From positions 62,001 to 126,000 of the forward strand of contig MKSW01000001.1 in the NCBI GenBank assembly GCA_001897425.1: a stretch of 64,000 nucleotides of DNA, in the 5' to 3' direction. The position numbers were made by a program, and so were the translations under genes. Each line of letters opens with the position of its first letter. The stretch's first letter is position 1. The notes beneath the pieces are model-generated. The model saw only the letters and a program-made list of their open reading frames with translations. It had not been told where the DNA came from and ran no database searches. Source of the stretch: Actinobacteria bacterium 69-20. GTDB taxonomy: Bacteria; Actinomycetota; Actinomycetes; Mycobacteriales; Nakamurellaceae. Of this stretch, positions 32,265 to 42,270 are shown piece by piece.

Positions 32265-32278
32265 TCACACTCGACATC

Positions 32279-33628
32279 ATGGCGCAGACCAGCGAGCCTG
32301 AACCCGCCGTCCCTCAGGGGATCCTGCGCCGCGCGCTGCACAAACTGGGCGCCGGGCCGCTGTGGCACCATCCGGACTTTCTGCGACTCTGGGTCGGTGA
32401 TACGGCGAGCCAACTCGGCGCCTCGTTCGGCGGGATCGCCCTGCCGTATCTGGCCGTCACGGTACTCGCTGCCACGAGCTTCCAGATGGGCCTGCTCGGC
32501 ACCCTGCAGGGCCTGGGCTTCCTGCTGATCGGCCTGCCGGCGGGTGCGCTGGTCGACCGGTGGCGTAAGCGGACCGTCATGCTCTCGGCGGACCTCGGCC
32601 GCGCGATCCTGCTCCTTTCGATCACGGCGGCGTGGTGGCTGGGCTGGCTCACCTTCGCGCAACTCGCCGTCGTGGCCACCGCGGTCGGCGTGCTGACGGT
32701 GTTCTTCGACGTCTCCTACCAGTCGTACCTGCCGTTCCTCGTCGGTCATCACCACGTCGTCGAGGGAAACGCGAAACTGCAAGCGAGCCAGTCGGTGTCG
32801 CAGGCGGCAGGGCCCGCGCTCGGCGGCGTTGCCATCAAGTACCTGGGTGCCGCCGACGTGGTCGCGGTCAACGGCGTGGGCTACCTGGCGTCCGCCACCG
32901 CGCTCTGGCGGATCCGGTTTCGCGAGACGCCGCCCGCGCGCGAGACCCGCCGGCCGCTGCGCGTCGAGATCACCGAGGGCCTGGCCTTCGTGCTCCGGCA
33001 CCCGCTGCTGCGCCGTCTGCTCGCCTGCACCGGCATCGGGAACCTGACCGGCAGCGCGGAAAGTGCGCTCGCCATGCTGTACATGGTGCGAGAGTTACAC
33101 CTGTCGGCGGTCACCATCGGCCTGATCGAAGCTGTCGGCGCCATCGGCGGGTTCTGCGGGGCGCTCATCGTCACGCCGCTCACCCGCTGGCTCGGGGAAG
33201 GCGCCACGATCATCGTCACCGCCGCGGTCTTCGCACCGATGCCGTTCGTCTACCCGCTCGCCTCCGTGCTGCCCGCCGTGCCGACGCTCATCGTCGGCTA
33301 TATCGCCTTCATGGCCATGGTTGTCGCCTACAACATCGCCACCGTCAGCTTCCGGCAGCGGCTGTGCCCGCCGACCATGCTCGGCCGGATGAACGCCTCC
33401 GCGCGCTTCATCGTCTGGGGCACCATCCCCATCGGCTCCTTCGTCGGCGGCGTCCTGGGCAGTCACGTCGGGGTGCTGGCCACGTTGTGGATAGCGTCGA
33501 CGGCGGGGTTGCTCTCGGTGCTGCCGGTGGCGAGCGCGCGTCTGTGGCGCCTGCGTGAGTTGCCGAGCCACGATTCGGCTGGGTCCGCGCACGGAGATGA
33601 CGAAGTTCCCGCCCCCACGTCATCCTGA
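32279..33628 (+). CDS. MFS exporter (MFS_3/enterobactin-exporter-like)
   Basis: 449 residues with 12 predicted membrane helices. The motif-A-like loop is GLPAGALVDRWRKRTVMLSA, and helices such as ILLLSITAAWWLGWLTFAQL follow. The pattern FDVSYQSYLPFLVG and ASQSVSQAAGPALGGV is typical of the MFS_3 group, which exports siderophores or antibiotics. It is controlled by the divergent ArsR-like protein. The substrate is unknown. Confidence 0.88.
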   Translation: MAQTSEPEPAVPQGILRRALHKLGAGPLWHHPDFLRLWVGDTASQLGASFGGIALPYLAVTVLAATSFQMGLLGTLQGLGFLLIGLPAGALVDRWRKRTVMLSADLGRAILLLSITAAWWLGWLTFAQLAVVATAVGVLTVFFDVSYQSYLPFLVGHHHVVEGNAKLQASQSVSQAAGPALGGVAIKYLGAADVVAVNGVGYLASATALWRIRFRETPPARETRRPLRVEITEGLAFVLRHPLLRRLLACTGIGNLTGSAESALAMLYMVRELHLSAVTIGLIEAVGAIGGFCGALIVTPLTRWLGEGATIIVTAAVFAPMPFVYPLASVLPAVPTLIVGYIAFMAMVVAYNIATVSFRQRLCPPTMLGRMNASARFIVWGTIPIGSFVGGVLGSHVGVLATLWIASTAGLLSVLPVASARLWRLRELPSHDSAGSAHGDDEVPAPTSS

Positions 33629-33663
33629 CCGCCGCAGGCATAGGGGCATGCCGGGTGACTCCG

Positions 33664-33740
33664 CCCGGCCGCGCGGCAGCTGGTCGCGAGTCTGTCGTAG
33701 CGGGCGGCGAGTCCGCGCCACCGCTTGACGAGAGCGGAGC
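33664..33740 (-). mobile_element. Remnant of an IS5-like transposase C-terminus
   Basis: The minus strand reads VKRWRGLAARYDRLATSCRA, close to the conserved FKQWRGLATRYDKLATSYRA-type ending of IS5-family transposases. The rest of the gene and the terminal repeats are not recognisable. It is a small scar in the 160-bp gap between the MFS and monooxygenase genes. Confidence 0.6.
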
Positions 33741-33788
33741 GATACAATCAAACCGATGGTTCGACCGCTGGTCTGAAAGAAGGCGGAT

Positions 33789-34973
33789 ATGAAGATTCTG
33801 ATAGTCGGCGCGGGGATCGCCGGTCCGACGCTCGCGTACTGGCTGCTGCGGTCCGGGCATGAGCCGACGCTCGTGGAGCGGGCACCCGCGCTCCGTGAGG
33901 GTGGCTACCTCGTGGACTTCTGGGGTGCCGGTTTCGAGGTCGCAGAGCGGATGGGGTTGGTGCCACGGCTCATGGCCGACGGCTATCGCGTGCGTGAGAT
34001 GCGGGAGGTCTCGAACAGCGGAAAACGGATCGCGCACCTGAACCCGCTGCGCGTGATCGACGGGGCCGCCGCCGGACGTTTCGTCAGCATCGCCCGATCG
34101 GACCTCGCCCGGGCGACCTACGACTCCCTCGACGGCCAGGTGGAGACGATCTTCGGTGACACAGTCGACGAGATCACCGAGACGGAGGACCACGCCGCTG
34201 TCAGGTTCGCGAGCGGCGCTGCACGCGAGTTCGACCTCGTCATCGGCGCGGACGGCCTGCACTCACGGGTGCGGTCTCTCGCGTTCGGGCCCGAAGCGGA
34301 CTTCGAACGTTACCTCGGCATCACTGTCGCCGCGTTCAATCTGGACGGCTACCAGCCACGCGACGAACTCGTCGCTGTGACCCGCACCCAGGTGGGCATG
34401 CAGGCGTTGCGGCTGGCCCTCCGGGACGGTTCCACCATGTTCTGCTTCATGTTCCGCCACGATGGCCGGTTGCCGCCTGAGGACGTTGCCGCGCAACAGG
34501 CGATTCTGCGCGAACGGGTCCGCGCTGCCGGGTGGGAGGTCCCGCGCATCCTCGACCAGCTTCCGCATGCACGCACGTTCTACATGGACCGGGCCAGCCA
34601 GATCCGGATGCCCTCCTGGTCACAGGGCCGCGTCGCGCTCGTTGGCGACGCAGCTGCCTGTCCGTCTCTCCTCGCCGGACAGGGATCCGCTCTGGCGATG
34701 GTCGAGGCATACATTCTGGCAGCGGCGCTGCACGAGGCCGGCAACGACTACACGGCCGCCTTCCACCAGTATCAGAGCCGGCTGGGGCTGCTCGTGCGGG
34801 CGAAGCAGGACGCAGCGATCAGGCTCGGCGCCGCCTTCGCTCCCCGAAACCGCAGGCAACTGCTGCTTCGCAACACCGTCATCGGGCTCATGGGGATTCC
34901 GATCGTCGCACGTCTCGCGGTCGGACGAAGCCTGCGCGATCCGATCCACCTCCCGCCACCGGCGACCGATTGA
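33789..34973 (+). CDS. FAD-dependent monooxygenase (PHBH-fold)
   Basis: 394 residues. The N-terminal FAD-binding GxGxxG is ILIVGAGIAGPTLAYWLLRS; the DG motif is FDLVIGADGLHSRVR; the second FAD motif is GRVALVGDAAACPSLLAGQG. These define the single-component flavin hydroxylases that act on aromatic compounds or antibiotics. The next gene is a TetR regulator that begins directly after its stop, so the pair is probably an autoregulated operon. A dyad near 33749-33775 (ACCGATGGT TCG ACCGCTGGT) could be the operator. Confidence 0.9.
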   Translation: MKILIVGAGIAGPTLAYWLLRSGHEPTLVERAPALREGGYLVDFWGAGFEVAERMGLVPRLMADGYRVREMREVSNSGKRIAHLNPLRVIDGAAAGRFVSIARSDLARATYDSLDGQVETIFGDTVDEITETEDHAAVRFASGAAREFDLVIGADGLHSRVRSLAFGPEADFERYLGITVAAFNLDGYQPRDELVAVTRTQVGMQALRLALRDGSTMFCFMFRHDGRLPPEDVAAQQAILRERVRAAGWEVPRILDQLPHARTFYMDRASQIRMPSWSQGRVALVGDAAACPSLLAGQGSALAMVEAYILAAALHEAGNDYTAAFHQYQSRLGLLVRAKQDAAIRLGAAFAPRNRRQLLLRNTVIGLMGIPIVARLAVGRSLRDPIHLPPPATD

Positions 34974-35597
34974 ATGGTCTGCATGGCCCGCCCCCGCTTC
35001 CAGCAACTATCAGCCGAACAGCGCGACGCTATCCTCGACGCCGCACTCGATGAGTTCTCCGCCCACGGGTTCGCCGACGCGTCCATCAACCGCATCATCG
35101 CCACCGCCGGGATCTCCAAAGGAGCGATGTATTACTACTTCGACAGCAAGGAAGACCTCTATGCCGACGTCCTCCGCAGACAGGTCGAACGACTCTTCCG
35201 GGACGGCCCGATCCCTGTTCCAGACGCCTCCGACGTCGACGACTTTTGGCGCATCCTCGAGGGGCACTATCTACGGTTGATGCGGCTCCTCATCGCCACA
35301 CCCCAGACCGCTGCGCTCCTGCGCGACTGGCTCACCGGCGCGGCATCCCCGGCCTTACGCAAGGCACAACGCGAGGCCGAGCAAACCACACTCCCATGGC
35401 TCGTACAGACCGTCGTCGTCGGACAACAGCTGGGGGCGATACGCACCGACCTGCCACCCGCCTTCCTTATCGCGGTCGCCCTCGGCATGGCGCAGGCGAT
35501 GGACACCTGGCTCATCACACAACCCCTCGCCGAGGCCGAACTCGGCGAAACCGTCCACGCGCTCATCGGCATGATGCGCCGGGCACTTACCGAATAG
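34974..35597 (+). CDS. TetR-family regulator
   Basis: 207 residues. The HTH is LDAALDEFSAHGFADASINR, IIATAGISKGAMYYYFDSKE. The C-terminal ligand-binding bundle is unspecific in sequence. It lies directly downstream of the flavin monooxygenase and probably represses that gene until the substrate is present. ATG 34974 abuts the upstream stop; ATG 34983 (MARPRFQQL) matches the common family N-terminus and is the alternative. Confidence 0.9.
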   Translation: MVCMARPRFQQLSAEQRDAILDAALDEFSAHGFADASINRIIATAGISKGAMYYYFDSKEDLYADVLRRQVERLFRDGPIPVPDASDVDDFWRILEGHYLRLMRLLIATPQTAALLRDWLTGAASPALRKAQREAEQTTLPWLVQTVVVGQQLGAIRTDLPPAFLIAVALGMAQAMDTWLITQPLAEAELGETVHALIGMMRRALTE

Positions 35598-35628
35598 TCA
35601 CGATTCCGGCTCCGCCGAACCTGGGCCG

Positions 35629-37323
35629 CTAATTGCCGACGCGTGGCCTCGGGTAGTACGTGCGCACATTGTCGACGGCCGGGTGCCTCTTGCCGAGCGG
35701 CCCGGCCGCGGCCGCGGTCAGGAAGTTGGTCGTGATCCGCGTGACGATGTCGCTGGTCGCACCGTCGATCTTCGCCGGGCAACGGCGGGCGATCGCGCAG
35801 TTCCAGTAGTAGGCGCCGATATCCAGCACGCCGGCCCCGGACGGCGTCGTGTAGTACGTGCTGTCCTGGGACGTAGGCCGATGGGTGCAGATGACGGGGC
35901 TGTGGAAGAGCACGGTGAGCGGGCGCGGCACCGGCCGGGCGATATTGATCCCGTCGAATTCCTGGCCCACCACCCCCGGCAGTTTCGTGCCGGCCTGCAC
36001 ACCGGTGCCGGTGAACAGCCAGTTCGTGGGGTCGGCGACGACCATGGGGTAGTAGACGCTGGACGCGCAGCGGTAGTCGGCGCCGGTCAAGGAGCTCTCC
36101 GGATTGTTCGACGGGGTCTCGCGCCACTGCGTCGTCACCAGCGACGGCGTCTTGATCGGGTCGGTGGCGTCCTTGTAGTTGATCTCCAGCCGGTCCGCGC
36201 CGTTCGCCGTGTTCGCGAAGCGGATCTTGCGGTAGACGTCGTTCCCGCCGAAGAATGCCAGGTTCACGCCGTGATCCCGTGCCGTGGTGAGGGTCTCGCG
36301 CATGGTCGGGGAGTAGTACTCGTCGTGCCCGACCGAGATGATGGCGTGTGCGCGGAGGAATGCGGTCGGGAAGCGCTGCAGGTCGACGTCGCTCGCGTAA
36401 CCGAGCGGGATGCCGATCTTCTCGGCGAGTGCTACGAACGGGAGCTCGTACGGGATCAAGTCCGCGGCACCGGTTCTCGCGTCGTAGGGCCGGTCGAAGG
36501 GCACCGCTCGGGATCGGTTCTTGAAGCTATGGCGCGGCCCGTCATACAGCGAGTACCCGCCCCACGAGTTGTACGCCTGCCAGGTGGTGTCCGGCATCAC
36601 GAGCACGGTGCGGCCGGCGAACGATGGCGACCGCATCACCAGCGGCATGAAGGTGCGCGCCGTGCGGCTGCCGCCGTCGATGCGCAGCAGGTACACGCCC
36701 GGGTCCCAGCCCTTGGTCGCCATCGTCATCGACTTCGACCATGGGGCGGTCGGCGTGTTCGTCGCCCCGACGACCTTGACGCGCTGTTGCACCCGCCCGG
36801 CCTGCCAGGCGGAGGTCCAGACCAGGCATGCCTGAGCGTGGCCGTAGTAACCCATGCGGTAGGCCTGGATCCGGTACCGTGCTGCCGTTGCCGAGATGTA
36901 CAGGCCGACATCCGTTCCCGGCACGGCACTGTCGATCGATGTGTAGCCTTCCACCGCTGGCCGACGCGACGCGACGACCTCGTTCCAATCGGTCGACGGT
37001 CGCGCGCAGGGCAGCGACTTCACCGGCTCGGCCGGTGGCCGAGCCGGGCGCCGGGTTCCCGCCGCCGACCCGGCCGTTGCCCCCGTTGATCGCCCGGTCG
37101 ACACCGCGGGTGACCCCGGTCGTTTGCCCACCGGCCCGGCCGATTCTCTTGGGCCGGTGCCGAGGTTCGCCCCGGTGGGGAGACCCACGCTGGCCGGGCG
37201 ATCGCCGACGCCGCCCGCGTGTACATGCGCGACCGGCGAGGGGCTGCAGCCGGCGAGCACCGCCGTGGTCGTAGTTGCGATCACCGCCGCAACCGCCGCG
37301 GCGAGTATGACGCTGTTCCTCAC
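35629..37323 (-). CDS. Large lipoprotein with N,N-dimethylformamidase-beta-like domain
   Basis: 564 residues. GTG 37323 with an upstream GAGGGAG gives a lipoprotein signal (AAAVAAVIATTTTAVLAGCS), then a Gly/Pro/Ser-rich linker to about residue 110. The large domain resembles the dimethylformamidase large-subunit C-terminal fold: AYRMGYYGHAQACLVWTSAW, YNSWGGYSLYDG, IISVGHDEYYSPTMRETLTT and LAFFGGNDVYRKIRF. Actinobacterial members are secreted and uncharacterised. The GHDEYYS segment is conserved, but catalysis is not established. The open frame extends much further upstream. The start region coincides with a copy of the 20-bp dispersed motif. Confidence 0.75.
   Translation of the reverse strand: MRNSVILAAAVAAVIATTTTAVLAGCSPSPVAHVHAGGVGDRPASVGLPTGANLGTGPRESAGPVGKRPGSPAVSTGRSTGATAGSAAGTRRPARPPAEPVKSLPCARPSTDWNEVVASRRPAVEGYTSIDSAVPGTDVGLYISATAARYRIQAYRMGYYGHAQACLVWTSAWQAGRVQQRVKVVGATNTPTAPWSKSMTMATKGWDPGVYLLRIDGGSRTARTFMPLVMRSPSFAGRTVLVMPDTTWQAYNSWGGYSLYDGPRHSFKNRSRAVPFDRPYDARTGAADLIPYELPFVALAEKIGIPLGYASDVDLQRFPTAFLRAHAIISVGHDEYYSPTMRETLTTARDHGVNLAFFGGNDVYRKIRFANTANGADRLEINYKDATDPIKTPSLVTTQWRETPSNNPESSLTGADYRCASSVYYPMVVADPTNWLFTGTGVQAGTKLPGVVGQEFDGINIARPVPRPLTVLFHSPVICTHRPTSQDSTYYTTPSGAGVLDIGAYYWNCAIARRCPAKIDGATSDIVTRITTNFLTAAAAGPLGKRHPAVDNVRTYYPRPRVGN
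37302..37321 (-). repeat. Dispersed 20-bp motif, copy 4 (overlaps a signal-peptide start)
   Basis: The minus strand reads GAGGAACAGCGTCATACTCG. The core AACAGCGTCATAC is conserved. It falls on the first codons of the lipoprotein gene, so either the motif tolerates coding or the true start is downstream. Confidence 0.5.
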
Positions 37324-37573
37324 GTCGGCTCCCTCTCGCCCGGCGATGCCGCGGGTCGTTCGGCGCGGTACCCGGGATCGCGCGACGGGCGCGAGGCTCC
37401 GGTGCGGCGTGATCACCGCACCGATCAGACGCGCGATGCGCCTAGCGGTTGCATGGGTGGCGAAGGAATTTTTGGGCGCCCGCGATGCGACAAAGTGTCG
37501 CGATATCGGTGACGCGGCAACGGATGTCGGAGCGCCGCGAGAGTCGCCGAGGATTCGTGGCCGAGTGCTCTGC

Positions 37574-38908
37574 TCAGGGCGCGCTGATCGCGTAACCCGC
37601 CTCGCCGTGCAACGTCGCATCGACCCCGGCGCGCTCCTCGTGGGCGGCCGCCCGGAACCCGATCAGCCGCTGAATGCCGGCCGCGATCAGGTAGGCGACG
37701 CCGAAGGAATACACCATCACGACCACGGCGACACTTGCCTGTACGGACATCTGGTGCCACGACCCGGTGTAGGCGAATCCCATCCCGCGGCCCGCGATCC
37801 CGACGAACAGCGTGCCGACCAGCCCGCCGACCAGATGGATGCCCACGACGTTCAGCGAATCGTCGAAGCCGAGCACGAAGCGCATGTCGACGATGAGCGC
37901 ACACACCACCCCGGCCAGCGCGCCGAGGACGAGCGTCCACCCCGGCGTGAGCACATTGCACGACGGCGCGGCCGCCACCAGCCCGACCACCAGGCCGGAC
38001 GCCGCGCCGATCGAGGTCGGCTTGCCCCGGCGCATCTTCTCCACCGCCAACCAGCCCAGCATGGCCGCGCCGGGCGCCACCAGCGTGTTCACCGACGCGA
38101 GCACGGTGGTGTCATTCACGGCCCCGGCGGAACCGGCGTTGAAGCCGAACCAGCCGATCCACAACAGGCCCGCGCCGAGCAGCGTCAACGGCACATTGTG
38201 CGGTGTATCGATCTCCTTGCCGAAGCCCTGGCGCTTGCCGAGCACCAGCGCCAGGGCCAGCGCCGCGGCGCCGGCACTCATGTGCACGGCGATGCCGCCG
38301 GCGAAGTCGTTGACCCCGGCGCGCGCGGCCCAGCCGTCCGTCGAGTTGAAGATCCAGTGCGCGACGGGGAAGTAGACGAGCGTGGCCCACAGCCCGGCGA
38401 AGATCATCCAGGACCCGAACCGGGCACGATCCGCGATCGCGCCCGAGATCAGCGCGACCACGTCGATGGCGAAGGTCGCCTGGAACGCGGCGAACGCGAG
38501 GCTGCGCATGGGCGCAGCGCCCGTGCCGTTGACGATGCCGCCGAGCCCGAGGTCCGCGAACGGGTTGCCCACCAGGTGCGGGATCCAGGCCGGACCGAAC
38601 ACCATCCCGTACCCGTACAGCACCCACAGCACGCCGACCAGGGCCATGACGCCGAAGCTCATCAGCATCATGTTGATCACGCCGGTGGCGCGCACCAGCC
38701 CGCCGTAGAAGAGGGCGACGCCGGGCGCCATGAGCAGCGCGAGCACCGTCGCGACGAGCAACCACAGGGTGTCGACCTGGTTGGCGGCGCTCGCCGCGCC
38801 GGCGACATCCGCTGCAGCACCGGTGATCCGGGCCGCGGCAGAGAGTCCCGCGGGTCCCGCGCCGTGCAGCACCTGGGGGAGGGCGGCGGTCAACAGGGGC
38901 GCAACCAT
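37574..38908 (-). CDS. amt: Ammonium transporter Amt
   Basis: 444 residues with 11 expected membrane helices after an N-terminal segment. Family signatures are present: NQVDTLWLLVATVLALLMAP, VALFYGGLVRATGVINMMLM, DFAGGIAVHMSAGAAALALA with the pore His, LLWIGWFGFNAGSAGAVNDT, and a second His segment, LNVVGIHLVGGLVGTLFVGI. It takes up ammonium. gdhA, which fixes ammonium into glutamate, lies just upstream on the same strand, so the two form a nitrogen-assimilation locus. No glnK gene follows. Confidence 0.95.
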   Translation of the reverse strand: MVAPLLTAALPQVLHGAGPAGLSAAARITGAAADVAGAASAANQVDTLWLLVATVLALLMAPGVALFYGGLVRATGVINMMLMSFGVMALVGVLWVLYGYGMVFGPAWIPHLVGNPFADLGLGGIVNGTGAAPMRSLAFAAFQATFAIDVVALISGAIADRARFGSWMIFAGLWATLVYFPVAHWIFNSTDGWAARAGVNDFAGGIAVHMSAGAAALALALVLGKRQGFGKEIDTPHNVPLTLLGAGLLWIGWFGFNAGSAGAVNDTTVLASVNTLVAPGAAMLGWLAVEKMRRGKPTSIGAASGLVVGLVAAAPSCNVLTPGWTLVLGALAGVVCALIVDMRFVLGFDDSLNVVGIHLVGGLVGTLFVGIAGRGMGFAYTGSWHQMSVQASVAVVVMVYSFGVAYLIAAGIQRLIGFRAAAHEERAGVDATLHGEAGYAISAP

Positions 38909-38949
38909 GACGACTCCTCAGGACGTGCGGATGGGCAGAAGGGCGCGGG

Positions 38950-38969
38950 CGAGAACAGCGTCATACCCG
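38950..38969 (+). repeat. Dispersed 20-bp motif, copy 5
   Basis: CGAGAACAGCGTCATACCCG, one mismatch from the consensus, in the amt-gdhA gap. Confidence 0.65.
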
Positions 38970-39007
38970 GCGGCGACATACCGGGCAGCGTCGCACCCGG
39001 AAACGAA

Positions 39008-39048
39008 GCGGGCCGCGGCACCGGAGGAATCCCGGCGACGCGGCCCGC
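39008..39048 (-). terminator. Hairpin downstream of gdhA
   Basis: GCGGGCCGCG and CGCGGCCCGC are perfect 10-bp complements with a 21-nt loop, 17 bp past the gdhA stop. There is no T-run, as is common in high-GC terminators. It separates gdhA from amt. Confidence 0.65.
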
Positions 39049-39065
39049 GTGGTCATCAGACCGAT

Positions 39066-40484
<1,419 letters not shown>

Positions 40485-40540
40485 TCACGCGCGCGATGTC
40501 CGAATCCTGCTATCGCTGGCCGATGTGCGATGCTGGGACG

Positions 40541-42034
40541 ATGCGGGCCTTCACCGACGCGGATCGCGTGGCTATGCACGACCGCGCGTTCGCCGAGCAC
40601 TACCGCCACGCCTCGGACCACGACGGCCGGTATGACGGTTACTTCGTCACGGGCATGCCGATGTCCGAAACCTTCTGCCGACCGGGATGCTCAGTGCGCA
40701 CGCCGCGGCCGTCGCAGGTGGCGTTCTATCCCGTGCCGGCCGCAGCGTACGCCGCCGGACTGAAGCCGTGCCCCCGATGCCGACCGGATATGACGTATTC
40801 CGCGCCCGAAGGGGCGTCGGGCGATGCGTTGGGCAGCCGGGCGCTGCGGCTCATCGCGGACGGCGAGATCGACCGGACGGGGGTGGGTGGTCTGGCGCGG
40901 CGCCTCGGGGTCACCCCCCGGCATGTGCTGCGCGCGGTCGAGTCGGCCGCCGGATGCGGGCCGCTCGACGTGGCCCGGACGCTGCGGGCGCACCTGGCGA
41001 TGCTGCTGCTCGCATCGACGACGATCCCGATGCAGGACGTCGCCGCCGCGGCCGGGTTCACCAGCGTCCGGCAGTTCAATGCGACGATCCAATGCTTCTA
41101 CGGGACGACGCCCGGCGCGCTCCGCTCCGGTGGTCGCCGGGCGGAACCGTCCATCCGGGAAGCAGGCCCGCTGGTGCTGCGCTGCACCCTCCCCGCCCGC
41201 CGGCCGTTCGACGGTGCGGCGCTGTTCCGGTTCTTGGCCGAGAGCGCCCTTCCGGATGTCGAGGAGTTCGGCGAGACCTGGTACGCCCGAACGGTTCGGC
41301 TGCCGCGCGCGGCCGGGCACCTGCGCGTCGACGTCGATGCCCGCGGGCGGATCATGGTCAAGCTCAGCGTCCTCGACCCGCGCGACCTGGCGCCGCTGTT
41401 GTTCCGGGTGCGGCGTCTGCTCGATCTCGATGCCGACCCCGCCCGCGTCTCCCAGGCACTCGGCCAGGATCCGCTGCTGTCGCCGCTGGTCGCGGCGCAT
41501 CCGGGCATGCGGGTGCCCGGCGTCGTGAACCTGGACGAGGCCCTGATCCGCGGTGTCGTCGAGGCGCAAGTGCCGACGCGGTCGGCGCGCACCACGCTCG
41601 GCGGGCTGGTCCATGCGCTCGGCGACCCGACGCCGTGGGGGCTGCTCTTCCCGACCCCGCAGCGCATCGCCACCGACGGACGCGCCGTGTTGCGCGGCCC
41701 GGCCGGCCTGGTCGACGGTGTCGTCCGCCTAGCCGAGGCACTCGCCGCGGACCCGCTCGCCGCCCATTGGGGCATGCGTCGCACCGACCTCGAAGGGCTG
41801 CTGGTCCGGGCCGCGGGGCTCAGCCCGCTGGCGGCCGAGGGCGTCATCATGCGTGCGCTCGGAGACCACGACGTCCTTGCGGCGGCCGATGCTGACGTCC
41901 GGCGGGGCGCCACCGGGTGCGGCCTTCCCGAGCAGACGGCGGCCCTGCTCGGCCACAGTGTGCTGTGGGCGCCGTGGCGAAGTTACGCGGGCATGCTGCT
42001 GTGGTCCGCAGGGCGGCAGGACGGCGGGCAGTGA
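40541..42034 (+). CDS. alkA: Ada zinc-domain/AlkA DNA-glycosylase fusion
   Basis: 497 residues from ATG 40541; ATG 40523 and 40496 are alternatives. N-terminal Ada methyl-phosphotriester domain: FCRPGCSVRTPRPSQVAFYP, then KPCPRCRPD (four Zn cysteines). An AraC HTH follows (LARRLGVTPRHVLRAVESAA, QDVAAAAGFTSVRQFNATIQ). Then comes the AlkA beta-domain and a glycosylase domain. The Ada part repairs methyl phosphotriesters and activates transcription; the AlkA part removes alkylated bases. The helix-hairpin-helix is odd (AAGLSPLAAEGVIMRALGD instead of LPGIGPWTAxYVAMRALGD), although the catalytic Asp segment AAADADVRRG remains. Confidence 0.88.
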   Translation: MRAFTDADRVAMHDRAFAEHYRHASDHDGRYDGYFVTGMPMSETFCRPGCSVRTPRPSQVAFYPVPAAAYAAGLKPCPRCRPDMTYSAPEGASGDALGSRALRLIADGEIDRTGVGGLARRLGVTPRHVLRAVESAAGCGPLDVARTLRAHLAMLLLASTTIPMQDVAAAAGFTSVRQFNATIQCFYGTTPGALRSGGRRAEPSIREAGPLVLRCTLPARRPFDGAALFRFLAESALPDVEEFGETWYARTVRLPRAAGHLRVDVDARGRIMVKLSVLDPRDLAPLLFRVRRLLDLDADPARVSQALGQDPLLSPLVAAHPGMRVPGVVNLDEALIRGVVEAQVPTRSARTTLGGLVHALGDPTPWGLLFPTPQRIATDGRAVLRGPAGLVDGVVRLAEALAADPLAAHWGMRRTDLEGLLVRAAGLSPLAAEGVIMRALGDHDVLAAADADVRRGATGCGLPEQTAALLGHSVLWAPWRSYAGMLLWSAGRQDGGQ

Positions 42035-42270
42035 CACACTGCCGGGACAGGCTGCCGGGACAAACGGCTGGGACAGGCTGCCGGCGGGGCGGAGCCTCGA
42101 TCCCGCCGGCCCGACACGGTTCGCCGGCGCCACGGACCCTGCGGCGGTCACAGCCCGGCCGCCCGTCATACGCGGTCGGTTTGTACCATGATCGCGGGGC
42201 ACGCGACGGCGACACCGCCCGGTTGCCCCGGCCGCTGCCGACGACCATCGTCTACGAGATCGGGTATCGC

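Noticed and set aside
42035-42270. TPP riboswitch ahead of the NMT1-like importer
   Set aside because: The conserved CTGAGA and ACCCTTTGAACCTGATC elements are absent.
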